Origin: Spisula solida
Taxonomy: Eukaryota; Mollusca; Bivalvia; Venerida; Mactridae
DNA: 64,000 nucleotides
NCBI GenBank assembly: GCA_947247005.1
Contig: OX365949.1
Coordinates: forward strand, 17,177,130-17,241,129
Reading direction: 5' to 3'
Shown here: one piece after another, positions 10,608 through 22,162 of the stretch
How positions within the stretch are numbered: the first letter of the stretch is position 1
Layout: each line of letters begins with the position of its first letter
Notes under the pieces: generated by a model
What the model was told of the DNA's origin: nothing
Databases searched by the model: none
The model's input: only the letters and a program-made list of their open reading frames with translations
Translations under genes and position numbers: made by a program

Positions 10608-11529
10608 ATAAAATACCAAGAATGACATTGGAAAAACATAACTATTTTAAGAACAAAATACTGCGGGAAATTGTGGACCGTCGTAAGCGTTAAGAAGCCT
10701 TAACGGTGTTAACTGTATTGATCAAATGTTCCCTTGTATGTACTTCACACCACATTCGCTTAAAATATCCAACAATTGTGAATGCCAAAAAGCATGACAT
10801 TTAGTCATTTTTATGTTATCCATTTATGATCGTCAGATCTTTCTTAGAACATGCATGACATATTTTTGTATTTGATTATTTTGAAGCTCAAATGTTTTAT
10901 ACATGTACTAATTTTTTAAGTGTCGTGGTGGCCACCATGAGACTATAACATTTGTGGCTAATACTAAAGAACAAGTATAATTGGTATTCAGAGCAACCAA
11001 CATAAGCCGTCGGATATAAAGGTGGTACGTATAGCCAATATGTACAGCTATACATACAAGTACAGTCGACTCTCGAAAATTTCGGTACCTTGAAAATTAC
11101 TACGACATTACGAAAATTCCAGATAAGTTCGAAAGTCACTTTAAATCCCGTTCTTCTCGTCCCAGTTTGGCAAATTCAGGGATACCGTTTCTTACCATGG
11201 CGACAAGCCTTGCGTGGTCGTGAACATCCGGGATCAACCGGGTGATCCGTGATAAACCGTGATGGACCGCTAAGGTCCCATTCTCACAGTCCTGGTTTTG
11301 GCATCCCCGGCGAGTCCCTGTTTGTAATCCTAGGGGACCGTGTCTATCCGGGTAGACAACCACAGCAGCACCGTGACTGTGACATCTGGGATCAACCGGG
11401 ACGATCCATGATAGACCGTGATGAACCGGCTGACAGCCCGGCAGCCTCGGTTGTTTTAAAAAATTTAATACCACCAGGAGGTACGGAAGCGATATCAAAA
11501 TCCGGGGATAACCGGGGCAATACCGGGGA
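10608..11529. other. Unique centre of the foldback element
   Basis: About 920 bp separates the two arms. The left half (10608-11050) is AT-rich and featureless. Around 11062-11150 there is a sequence like the terminus of pogo/Tigger elements. At 11165-11460 there is a GC-rich module in which GGGATCAACCGGGTGATCCG (11229 region) recurs about 160 bp later in diverged form (GGGATCAACCGGGACGATCC, 11389 region). An open frame reading in from the right arm crosses this region, but I see no transposase or other domain in it. Confidence 0.6.
11062..11150 (+). mobile_element. Pogo/Tigger-like terminal fragment nested in the foldback centre
   Basis: ACAGTCGACTCTCGAAAATT, followed by repeated short TTCGAAAAT-like motifs, resembles the ACAGTCAACTCTCGTTATCT terminus at 54522 in this window. 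Such CAGTCRACTCTCG ends belong to pogo/Tigger-type (CENP-B-related) transposons. Only one end is seen. Confidence 0.4.
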
Positions 11530-12790
11530 AGGTTGCCAGTTGCCAGTTGCCAATTCGATTTTGTTGAGAAAAATTTGAATCGGCTGCTGGCTGCCAGTTG
11601 CCAATTCGATTTTTTGAGAAAAATTTGAATCGGCTGCTGGCTGCAAGTTGCCAGTTGCCAATTCGATTTTTCTGAGTTAAAATATTTAAGAAAAAAATAT
11701 TTGAATCGGCTGCTGGCTGCCAGTTGCCAGTTGCCAATTCGAATTTTCTGAGTTAAAATATTATTTTGAGAAAAAATTGAATCGGCTGCTGGCTGCCAGT
11801 TGCCAGTTGCCAATTCGATTTTTCTGAGTTAAAATATTTTTTGAGAAAAATTTGAATCGGCTGCTGGCTGCCAGTTGCCAGTTGCCAATTCGATTTTTCT
11901 GCGTTTAAATATTTTTTGAGAAAATTTTGAATCGGCTGCTGGCTGCCAGTTGCCAGTTGCCAGTTGCCAATTCGAATTTTCTGAGAACAATTTGAATCGG
12001 CTGCTGGCTGCCAGTTGCCAGTTGCCAATTCGAATTTTCTGAGAACAATTTGAATCGGCTGCTGGCTGCCAGTTGCCAGTTGCCAATTCGATTTTTCTGA
12101 GTTAAAATATTTTTTAAGAAAAATATTTGAATCGGCTGCTGGCTGCCAGTTGCCAGTTGCCAATTCGATTTTTCTGAGTTAAAATATTTTTTAAGAAAAA
12201 TATTTGAATCGGCTGCTGGCTGCCAGTTGCCAGTTGCCAATTCGATTTTTCTGAGTTAAAATATTTTTTTGAGAAAAAATTGAATCGGCTGCTGGCTGCC
12301 AGTTGCCAGTTGCCAATTCGATTTTTCTGCGTTAAAATATTTTTTGAGAAAAATTTGAATCGGCTGCTGGCTGCCAGTTGCCAGTTGCCAATTCGATTTT
12401 TCTGCGTTTAAATATTTTTTGAGAAAATTTTGAATCGGCTGCTGGCTGCCAGTTGCCAGTTGCCAGTTGCCAATTCGAATTTTCTGAGAACAATTTGAAT
12501 CGGCTGCTGGCTGCCAGTTGCCAGTTGCCAATTCGAATTTTCTGAGAACAATTTGAATCGGCTGCTGGCTGCCAGTTGCCAGTTGCCAATTCGATTTTTC
12601 TGAGTTAAAATATTTTTTAAGAAAAATATTTGAATCGGCTGCTGGCTGCCAGTTGCCAGTTGCCAATTCGATTTTTCTGAGTTAAAATATTTTTTAAGAA
12701 AAATATTTGAATCGGCTGCTGGCTGCCAGTTGCCAGTTGCCAATTGATTTTTCTGAGTTAAAATTTGTTTTAAGAAAAATATTTGAATCG
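11530..12790 (-). repeat. Right-arm array of 76-bp subrepeats (inverted)
   Basis: About seventeen units in reverse complement of the left arm. A multi-unit block is itself duplicated: 11760-12250 and 12255-12750 carry the same series of long and short units, including the same minor variants. This points to a recent segmental duplication of several units within the arm. Confidence 0.85.
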
Positions 12791-13053
12791 GCTGCTAGCT
12801 GCCAGTTGCCAGTTGCCAATTCGTGTCCACTAGGAACATCGAATTGGCAGCTGGCTTCCAGTTCGCAGTTGCCAATTCGATCCTTTATTTAATTTTGAAT
12901 TGGCTGCTGGCTGCCAGTTCGCAGTTGCCGATTCGATAGAAAAATTCGAATTGTCAGCTAGGTTGTGAAGTTAGCTGCCATTTGCCAATTCCCGATTCAA
13001 AACTTTGAATCGGCTACTGGCAACTGGCAACTGGCTGCTAACTTCACGCACAT

Positions 13054-13062
13054 TTATATCGC
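13054..13062 (+). repeat. Target-site duplication, right copy
   Basis: TTATATCGC, identical to 9463-9471. Confidence 0.85.
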
Positions 13063-13557
13063 GCCACATAACAGCGTAAGAACGCCAATCTGACACCAGC
13101 GTCACAACGGCAGAACTATTAGGCCTAATTTTACTGCTGACCTACCGTTGTATCGCGCGCCAACCAGTAGTCCGCTATACGACTACAGACAGCCAAACAG
13201 GCGCCTGTGCCACAACAAGAGAACACCAATCTGATGCCCGCACCACAACGACAGAACTATGTAACGGTATTTTACGGTTTTTAACGTCGTTTCGTTTCTA
13301 GCACCTGCGCCAATCGACAGAATAACAGAACGTCATTTTACGTTTGTTTGACGCCTGACGCCCGCGCCACAACATCAAAATAGAGTTGGTTAAAATAAGC
13401 CACCATAGTAAAACGTATTGAATTCTCTTTGATTACCGATACATTTATTTGCTGGACGTAAACAAGTATGGTGATAGAGTGTATTGTTTAGAGAGTTGGA
13501 TGCCAGTGGATCTCTGCATGGTCGTGTCATACCAAATACAAATTGTGTAGTATACAC
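13063..13557. other. Intergenic, with locally GC-richer degenerate repeats
   Basis: A degenerate direct repeat of about 110-120 bp runs to about 13380: phrases such as CACAACGRCAGAACTAT and GCGCCACAACA recur. No coding potential. Confidence 0.4.
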
Positions 13558-13726
13558 TTATTTCATGTCTGTTTGGTTAACAGTCAAAACTATTGTCCCG
13601 AGGTATCGGGGAAGACTTTTGAACTGTTGCACGAGGCCAAAAGGCCGAGGGCAACAGTTCAAAATGTCTTCCCCGATACCGAGGGGCAATAGTTTAGACT
13701 GTTAACCCAAAACAGACATGAAATAA
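13558..13726. mobile_element. Palindromic MITE (about 170 bp)
   Basis: Imperfect inverted arms of about 75 bp, beginning TTATTTCATGTCTGTTTGGT and ending in its near complement, surround a short loop with AGGCCAAAAGGCCG. The arms contain GTATCGGGGAAGAC and its complement. No coding capacity. A shorter related palindrome follows at 14003-14074. Confidence 0.7.
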
Positions 13727-14002
13727 CTGTTTTATTACCTAATACTCTATATAACTACAGTAAAGTTCTACTTATACAACAAACAAAAAGGATATTTCTA
13801 TATTTTGTCATACTAATAGCGGATATTTATTTGTTATAAATTCAAGACTGTCATTATCCCAATGATTTTATTATCAAACAAATAAAATCGGCATGTAATA
13901 AAACAAAAAGGGACAAAACATTGTTCAAGAGTTATATTAAAATAAACGCTATAGATCTAGCAGGGTGTTTTTGCAGGAATTTATATTGCGCATCGTAGTG
14001 CG

Positions 14003-14074
14003 CAGGTAACAGTTCATCCAGGGGTGTAACAGTCAAAACTGTTGCCCTCCTGGCAATGAACTGTTTCATACCTG
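14003..14074. mobile_element. Short palindrome related to the preceding MITE
   Basis: CAGGTAACAGTTCATCCAGG pairs imperfectly with CCTGGCAATGAACTGTTTCA and CCTG. The centre TAACAGTCAAAACTGTTG closely matches the arm of the 13558 element (TAACAGTCAAAACTATTG), so both likely derive from one family. Confidence 0.5.
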
Positions 14075-16776
14075 AATCTAAAAATAAACATTAAGACATG
14101 AAACAGTCAAAAATAACGAATTACTCGTTATATAGAGTGCTAGGTAATAATACCAATTGTTGTCTTGTTTGGCGTTCCTTTTCGGTTTATATCATCCAGT
14201 TCGGTTCCTTACGTTTTGTTATGTTTTGTGCAATTCCGTTCTGTTCTGCCAAACATATATGCGATTACCAATTACTGGGAGGGGATGCTGATAATACTAC
14301 CTTTCTACATGCATACGGAACAAGCAGAACCAGACTATCTACGTCTTTATTTATACGAATTTAGGTTCCTTTTGTTATCATTTCTCCATATAAACAAGAC
14401 TACTTTAAACAGCACATGGAGTATTAATGCGCCACAGCTTACTCGGATCTGTGGTCTTGTTAATTGTCAATAAAATAATGATGTAGAACAACGAAACACA
14501 TAGATTTCCTCAACGCTGCATTATCTTAAACTGTGTCATAAAAACCTGTGGTATAATTAACGAGTTATTGTAACAATTAAACCGTCACATAGCAACTATT
14601 ATGAGATTATTTACATTTTGAAATCAACCACATGTCCGTAAGTTATGTTGTTATAGGAAGCTAACAGTATGGTGAAAATGTTCCCGTTGAGCGAAAACAA
14701 CGACGTGTACCTAAAATAGCATACGGATATTTATTCTATACTGATATGTTGTTTCTTGAGCGGTAAACGATACATGCACTTTGAAAGGAAAGTTCAGTTT
14801 TTTCTCATTCAGTACGACCTTATACAATGCTATACTGGATTTGGTTTCTACTGCTAAAAGGGCATATTTTAACGTGGGTCATTAACGTTTCATTTAGACT
14901 GGTGGCACTTCGTACAATTGTCTAGGATGATGTACGTGGTCGCACTTCATTTAGGGCAAACAACAACAACAACAAAGATGGAGATTGTGACGTCGTTAAC
15001 CAATCTCCTGGTAGGGTTGTCGTTCATTCCATACCTCTCAGAGAAAGGCTCAATGACAAGAATAATTGTTTTAGAAACGAGTAAATGTATTACAATATGC
15101 ACACCGAGGTTGACCTCCGGAACTTTAGAATGCAACCTACATTTTGGGCCAATGAAAACGCCGATTTTTGACGGTTAAATGATAATTTATTCATTACAAT
15201 TTTGCTTTTAACGGACGTGACGTCATGTGCTGGTGCGAATTTCTATCGGCCAATCAAAATGCAGGATGTGATATTCTAAGTCATTTAGGAAATACATTAT
15301 AATTATTGATTAAGTAATTTTTAATGACTAAAAAGCACTCGCGTTGCTTCTCTCGCTCCGTTCTTTTCAGTCATTAATAATGTACTTAATACGAGTATAT
15401 TACTACAACATGGATATAAAGAACTCGACTATTTTGAATTATTATAGATTTGGTAAATATAAACGATTTTGATTATTATTATTAATAATTTGAACTATTT
15501 TGGTGGGCTAATTTACGCAAAATTCGTTCGCAAACATAAACAAAATGGAGAAATCGGATGGAATCGTGCGTCGCTACGACGAAAATATAAATGTATGGCG
15601 TTCTGGTAGTTAACTTGCCCGTTGGTATTGTGTGTTGGGACTCCTTTCTGGGCCGCTTCTGCAGAGGTGAATATAATAGAAGCCGTTGTACAAGAGATAT
15701 GACATTGACACAGTCACAACAAGGCCAGAACGATGTGTTGGCAAAGTAACCGGTTTAAATTCTGTTTTGACGAATCCGAGGTGGTTGCTGAATAGCCCGA
15801 TATGTCCCGAATGGAACCATGACACACATTCTCGCAGACGAACACTGTTAACGTGTTACATTATGGAAAGTAAGATGTTGACATATCGGCTGTGATTTTT
15901 CTTATCGAGTTGTCTTCAAATTCATCAAATATAAAACTAATCGAATAACACTAATTCAAATCTCGCGTGATGTTACATGACAACGAGATAATAGACTCTT
16001 TAGGTGTGGAGATACCTTTCTCACTGTGGCATTTGTTTCCGGTTTGGGTGGTCTGAGTTGTATTGCATGTCAGATTAACATTATAGTATGCTGACAGGCC
16101 AGTTCTTGGCGCGAGAAAAAAATGAGCGTGAAAAATAAACCAATAAATACTAGGTCTTTGTCTGGAGGGTGAAGTTTGCTTCATTTTCCTTACCTTTGTT
16201 GAATATCTGGCAGGTCTAAATAACGATTGTGTGTTGTTTTGACTATTGATACAGAAACCAGACCTTCAGACTTGTTCATTGTTTGACAGTTGATTATACA
16301 TCCATGGAGTTTCCTTGAGAGAGCTCATGGAATAGTTTATAGGTACAGTCTATCCAAATTTTCAATAAACGCCCACTAACCGTGCTCGTGTTGCAATGGT
16401 GTTGTAGTTTCGTCTAGCATCTGCAACTAGAATTGACTACTACATTGTCGGCCTATCATCTAATTATGATGAAACTTTAGGATTCGGTGTTGATATGGTG
16501 TTGAAATGACATGCGTGAATATATATTTCACCTTTCATATATGGATAACATGAAACAAAGTTGATACACAGCTAACACGTGTGAGGAGATTCGAAAAGAA
16601 GATATAAAGCATCTATAAAATATAACATAATCGTGAGAAGAACATTTTGAAGCATCCATGACCTTGGAGCTGGGGCCAAGTATAAACATGGGCTGGCGAC
16701 AGGCTGCATTGGCGGAAACGGGTAAACGCCTTATGTGCTAGATAGGACGAAGTGGATTAGATAAGTATGTATACCG
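14075..16776. other. Intergenic region, no genes recognised
   Basis: AT-rich. The only structured element is a hairpin at about 15327-15378, where TTAATGACTAAAAAG pairs with CTTTTCAGTCATTAA. Short open frames on both strands show no family motif. Confidence 0.4.
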
Positions 16777-17204
16777 TTGGACAAGGGTTACTTAGCTGAG
16801 GAATTAACCCGACCTCATACTCATCAGATCATAACGGAAATGAAACAAACACTAAGAACAACACATCGAGTGATCCTTCTTTGGAATGTTGCTGTTTGCG
16901 TTCGTCATACTCAAGGTGCAACAAGGCAATACGACATTACGACATTTCGATACGACGCGCGACTAAGCCTAAGTCATGTTAAGAACACCGCTGACAACGC
17001 TCTTAGTGCTTTGACTGTTTGCTGTCCTAACGACATACCTGAATTGCATGATGATATTAAGAACATCAGCTAATTCACTTGCCAGAATTCCATATGGAGA
17101 ATGTCTTTTTTTCCTGGAACCGAGCGTCCATATTTGAAGACCAATAGCAACCTTGTAGTAATCTGAGGATTGTCATTTTGCAAAATTCTACGTAATTTAA
17201 TCAC

Positions 17205-17400
17205 CATGAACATGACAATCCGTTTGGTAGACTGGGCAAATTTCTTGACAACGGATCGAGAGGCCCCTGGTTCGATTCTCGATCAAACCACTGGGTCATT
17301 TTGAAACGCTTTTCAATGTTTCCCACCCAACTAGAGATTAACTGCATGGTAGCACAGATGAGGTCTCGCGTACATCGGGTACTTTCATGAATCTAAGTTC
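17205..17400 (+). mobile_element. tRNA-derived SINE, family S1, copy 1
   Basis: The B-box GGTTCGATTCT at 17269-17279 lies in a tRNA-like head. It is followed by a core (AAACGCTTTTCAATGTTTCCCACCCAAC, 17303-17330) that recurs, reversed, at 58640-58815 and partly at 34990-35070. Head plus conserved core is SINE structure. Confidence 0.6.
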
Positions 17401-17576
17401 TACTTTTCAGAAGACCTAGGGCATATCATCCGGATTGCTTGTAACACATAACTGTCTCTTTCCTCCGAGTCGGAGTTCATTGGCCGATCTTGCATAAAAC
17501 AAAAAGAATGAACACAGAAACGAAAAACAAAAACACCACGAATATGAATGATTTAACAGTATGTGCGTCGATAGGT

Positions 17577-17749
17577 CTGTTCCCTGTGTGTCTGTTGAAC
17601 CACGAACATTTATTGAGACTTGCTCCCTGTGTGTCTGTTGAACCACGAACATTTATTGAGACTTTTTCCCTGTGTGTCTGTTGAACCACGAACATTTAAT
17701 GAGACTTGTTCCCTGTGTGTCTGTTGAACTACGAACATTTATTGAGACT
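17577..17749. repeat. 43-bp tandem repeat, 4 copies
   Basis: The unit joins TCCCTGTGTGTCTGTTGAAC to CACGAACATTTATTGAGACT. There are four nearly identical head-to-tail copies with no variable spacers, so it is not a CRISPR array. Confidence 0.9.
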
Positions 17750-17759
17750 AGCTTGCAAT

Positions 17760-18880
17760 ATGTGATGATACGATATGTCTGAATATCAAGTGAGGAGACG
17801 GTCTATTCAATCAATGATTCTTGCAAATATCTACCTTGTCGGTACTCGTATATCGTAATACACCAGACGTGGCGTTGACGTGTATATAAATATACTCACT
17901 ATATATTAGACAGTGTGTTGATTGTAAACTACGATATGCAGTGCCTTATTTCTCAAGTTAAGTACCGCTGCATTTGTTTATTAAGGATCATTTTGGTGCG
18001 AACGTTAGCCTATGTTTCTTGTTATATCAACTTCGACAAATTTGTTGTTTGTGGAAGTGTTTTCGTTGAATACCTCTAGTACTGGTTGGTTACTATAGAT
18101 ATATGCTGTGTTTGACAACCATAGTACCATTTACTATTTGTTTATAAAGAAAACCAAAGTCTTCATATGGGCCAAAATACCAAATACTTCTTTTCTTGTT
18201 CAATTTCTTTTATGTCAAAAAAACGACAACCGACACTTAATTGACGGTTGTTAGCCTCGCTTTTTCTTTGAATTGCCACTCGTCTTAATTGTGTTCAGTT
18301 TCGTAATAGGAATCACCAGTAAACGGCCAATGCTGTAGTTGTATGTTGAGCATTCTTAGAGTGACTAAAGTAACTAGCTAGATATACCTTTGATCACACC
18401 TTTAGCTAGAACGTGACACTTCAATTGCTGCGGGTACCGTTAACCATGTTTACAAGTCTAGTCAGAACTGTCCGAAATTTCAGTGAGCGCTTGGCAATAT
18501 TGAGACCATGGATTTAAACAGCAGGTGACTGCAGCTGCATAAGCACAGCGCTTCCCAGTCAATTGTCATGGACTTATCGCAATTGGTTAATGATCTTTGA
18601 TATTGGTGAACACTGAAAACATGTCTTATGATAATACCTTTTAATGAACTGATACGAGGTTTTATCTATAAGCATATAAATATTATATGGAACAAGGGAG
18701 TCATAATATGCAATTAAGTGTCTTGAAAATTTGTTTGTTATACATGTACATGAAATCATTTAACAATTTGTTGATAAATTTCGTATGTCAAATTATCGTG
18801 CATATAGTTTTCCCAATTTGAAAGCTACCGGCCTATCGCGCTTATTTTTTTCTCACAATTTTGAGATTTTCATGCTTAAT
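17760..18880. other. Intergenic region, no genes recognised
   Basis: No exon with splice borders, RNA gene or transposon end seen. Confidence 0.4.
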
Positions 18881-18884
18881 TTCA

Positions 18885-18975
18885 TACACATCAGCTGTTG
18901 AATTATGCAGATAGAAGGTCGAGGATCCTGTCAATTCTCTGTCAAATGAAGTCGGTACGTCATTTGCTCGCAGGA
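18885..18975 (-). repeat. Dispersed repeat, copy 2 (inverted relative to 8986-9090)
   Basis: ACATCAGCTGTTGAATTATG, then CAGATAGAAGGTCGAG and TCCTGTCAATTCTCTG, are the diverged complement of the copy near 9.0 kb. Confidence 0.5.
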
Positions 18976-19396
18976 ACTATTTGACTTGTATATAATGTAA
19001 TACGACATGGACTGAACCTATGGTCGATTATGTAATTGTAATACTACTCTTCATTCAGAAGGTGGAACTATTGGTTTTTGTTTAGTATGGTTCCCGTCCC
19101 AAATCTTACAGTTCTTACAACCTAATGTAATGTAAGATTTGTGGACGGGAATCACACTAGTCTTTGTTTTGATTGTGTCCTGACATCATCGTAGAAAAAT
19201 CAAAACTGATGTTGGGTTTGTGGTTACACATCGTATAATACATATGGAAACTACATTGTAATTGATATGATTTCTGTATGCTACTTGTACATTAACAAAT
19301 GAATGTTTGTCAACATTGAGGAGTTGTCCTGCATGGTATCTTTTCCTACATTGCTCGTTAGAGGGACTGTAGAAATTGTGCATTGCGGAATACAGC

Positions 19397-19936
19397 TTTA
19401 AAGGTGCTGCCTCACAGATTTTTTGTATATCATAATTTTCAAACCTAACCAGGTATTGATGTTATAGAAAGCCACTGACGGTTGCTTTATGAAAGATTTG
19501 GTGCAAATAAGCAATTTTAACCACTCCCGATATTGCCTACTGAGTATTTATTTTCTTGAAAAAAAGCGCTAAGTTTCCTTCCAACATGTTTTGTGAATTA
19601 TATAATTCACACATTAACAAACTGTAACATCAACAAACTACAGCGCAAACATCAGTGAGGTACTTGGTTTATTTTTCGATTCGTTTTCATCAAATGCGAA
19701 CAAATTCCAGGCAATTTAAGTAATAGTAGTGTTAATTCTATAGGGTATTAATACCCTATAGAATTTTTGATATAAAAATACTAAATAACTACAAAATGCC
19801 GAAGTTTCCCAAGTTTTTTTAGATGTCAGTGTGGTTGTTTATGGGATATACAGGCAATTATACCAAAATTACGCAAATATTTCTCAATTTTATTTTATTT
19901 TTGCAATACACAAATATGTGAGGCAGTCCCTTTAAA
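19397..19936 (-). mobile_element. Non-autonomous TIR element, family A, copy 2 (540 bp)
   Basis: Terminal repeats TTTAAAGGTGCTGCCTCACA (19397) and TGTGAGGCAGTCCCTTTAAA (19917-19936) are inverted copies of each other. The interior matches 1688-2218 in reverse orientation throughout, including the perfect 30-bp palindrome at 19735-19764. Confidence 0.75.
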
Positions 19937-20136
19937 CCAAACTCAAATGTCCAGAAATAGTATTTCAAATAGAAAGCTCAGCCAAATTAAGATTCGGCTC
20001 AAATCAAAGTTGTGGCCCTTGCCTAAAATATCCTTCTGATACACTTCGCGAAACAATCGGTTGTATTGTGTGGATGTGCACCTTGAATGCCGTATAACTC
20101 GTAACATAAAGTTTGTATGTGCTACATGTACTGGGC

Positions 20137-20370
20137 TGGTATTCGCAAAGCATCTTAAGGGAAAACCGAAATACATGTATTTTGACTTAAGTTAAAAAAT
20201 TGAGTTGCACATATTTTTCAAGAAACTAAGAATATCCCATGTTTATTTTGTGTTTATATAAACTATATAGAAATTGATAATCTTGATTTTACTGTTTATA
20301 TACACTTAAGGAAGTTTTAAGATTTTAAGAAAATTCTAAGTTTTCCCTTAAACATGCTCTGTGGATACCA
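20137..20370. mobile_element. MITE with about 30-bp terminal inverted repeats
   Basis: The left end TGGTATTCGCAAAGCATCTT then AAGGGAAAA is mirrored at the right end (complement TGGTATCCACAGAGCATGTT then TAAGGGAAAA). The interior is AT-rich without coding potential. No target duplication was recognised. Confidence 0.65.
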
Positions 20371-22156
20371 CCCCTTATTGTATGTGCTGCTTTTGCTGTG
20401 CTATTTGTATTCAATATAAATACAGTAAATATAGTTTTAAGTTGCCTTTCTATAGAGCAGGCCGATACCACACACATGTAACCAATCTAGTACGTACTCG
20501 CTGCCCTAGAGTATACACTGTATATGGTGACCATGGCGATATAAAACTCAAAATGCCAGAACTAGATTCAAGCGAGCGAAACAAAGCGTTCATATTCCGA
20601 TTTATGATATTGATAACATACGTGAGGGCTTCGTGAGCCATCTTCCATATCAGACATAACTCGGTAAACAAAAATAAAAACTGCACCAATTGTGTTTATC
20701 ACATTGATTGGTTGCCGGTTGCCAAAACGAAAATAAAGATACTGCACATTTCAATACAGCTGAGTCTGAGATAATGGTCAAACCTGAATCAAGCCACAAC
20801 CTGTATTTAGCAGCCAAGTTGAATGAGTGTCGTTGACCCATTTGTATACAGAATACACCGGTATTAAATATCTGAAATATCCACCTGCTGTAAAAAGTCT
20901 CGTGATACACCCCTTTACTGGTTCCATAGGAATTGTTTGATTCTACTATACATCCTCTCAAGAACAACATGTGCCTTAAGGAAATACAAAGTTTGGTTTC
21001 TGTTTAGGGGACATTGCTTTGGAATAGGTAAAATTGATTGTAAACTTTGATCCTTCTAGAATAAAATGATAATGCCGCTAAAATAGGCTGTTGCTCCAGG
21101 AAGGGGTACTTCGGAGAGGGGGGGGGGTTGCTCCGTCAATGTATAAATGTCATGAATCTATGTATGATAGCTTGTTACACTGGAAAGCTTATCTAAACAC
21201 AGATGCTACTCGTTCTTGTGTGTGACATAGGGGCAAACAGTTCTCAATGATAACATTCGTTCAAATGTTATAGACACAACATCATGTAAGAAACACTCTA
21301 TTAAGCCAAAACATCATTGGTCCCCATATTTGTGTAGTAGTTATCCGCCCTTAAACTACCATTTTTCTCTTTGAACATCGTTGATTCAACAACCTTCTAC
21401 CGGTATACATATACAATGTACATGTACTCGGCACTATCCGCCATAAACCCAAGCAATGGGTGGTGTCATATTCAGAATTTTAGTGGAAAACTCCTTTTAC
21501 TCAAGGCCGGTTGGACTCAAGATCTTCAAACTTTACATGGAGGTTGGCAATCATCAGTAGATGGTCCTTTTGATTTTGAGGTCAGTTTGGTAGTTTCTGA
21601 CTATTGGGCTGTCATATGGGGGCATACGTGTTTTACAAACACCTCTTGCTAAATTTTTAACACGGTTTCCACTTAGTTGCTTTGTGAATACCAGTCTAGG
21701 ATATGTTCTCTTGCCTCTATGCATATGTGTGTATATTATGATAATAAAAATGAAAACCAAAATTCAAACTCATTTTTGCAGAACTATGCATTATTTATTC
21801 TGACCGCTTAGCAACTAAAATAATATCATATAAATTAACAATTGCAGAAAGAGCACCAACAGTTATAATATCATATATAAGTATTTACACAAACAACATG
21901 TAGCCTCACATATATATACATGTACACTATAGTTATACATTCACTTTACATATACACGTGTCACATACATTTATTGAACTATAGAGGAACATAAATGAAC
22001 ATTTTTGTTTACATAATACAATTTAAACAGATGTCATGACCCTTTTAATGTAAGTGTCAAGACTACTGAGGTAAGTATATGCTTAATGAACACAAAATAA
22101 AAAATAAAATCTTAATTAGTCAATAACCAAAGATATATCCTTTAGATCCATAAGGA
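20371..22156. other. Intergenic region downstream of tbx20
   Basis: No genes recognised. A run of guanines at about 21117-21127 is the only simple repeat. Confidence 0.4.
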
Positions 22157-22162
22157 TTTATT
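22157..22162 (-). terminator. Candidate polyadenylation signal for tbx20
   Basis: AATAAA on the minus strand about 530 bp after the tbx20 stop codon. Other AATAAA hexamers lie further downstream, so the choice is uncertain. Confidence 0.3.

Larger units (their letters stand above)
9472..13053. mobile_element. Foldback-type DNA transposon with long subrepeat-built inverted arms
   Basis: The ends are perfect inverted repeats (ATGTGCGTGAAGTTAGCAGC at 9472; its complement ends at 13053), flanked by an exact 9-bp duplication TTATATCGC. The arms run 9472-10607 and about 11530-13053. Each has a non-tandem outer part of about 300 bp, including a marker block (TTCCTAGTGGACACGAATTG at 9690 region, inverted near 12822), and an inner array of 76-bp subrepeats containing GGCAACTGGCAGCCAGCAGC. 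The right array is longer, so the copy number is asymmetric. This is the architecture of Drosophila foldback (FB) elements, and 9-bp duplications are typical of FB and Mutator-like (MULE) transposons. No transposase was found inside, so it is probably non-autonomous. Frames through the arrays repeat A-T-G-N-W-Q-P-A-A-D-S and are artefacts of the repeat. Confidence 0.85.

Noticed and set aside
9776..12743. Many overlapping frames of 60-136 codons rich in A-T-G-N-W-Q-P-A-A-D-S
   Set aside because: They are shadows of the foldback arm subrepeats, open in several frames and on opposite strands in the two arms.
16777..17073. 98-codon plus-strand frame
   Set aside because: No domain or homology recognised and no flanking gene structure; kept only as a weak possibility.
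17577..17749. Regular 43-bp repeats considered as a CRISPR array
   Set aside because: Copies are contiguous with no unique spacers, and the genome is eukaryotic.
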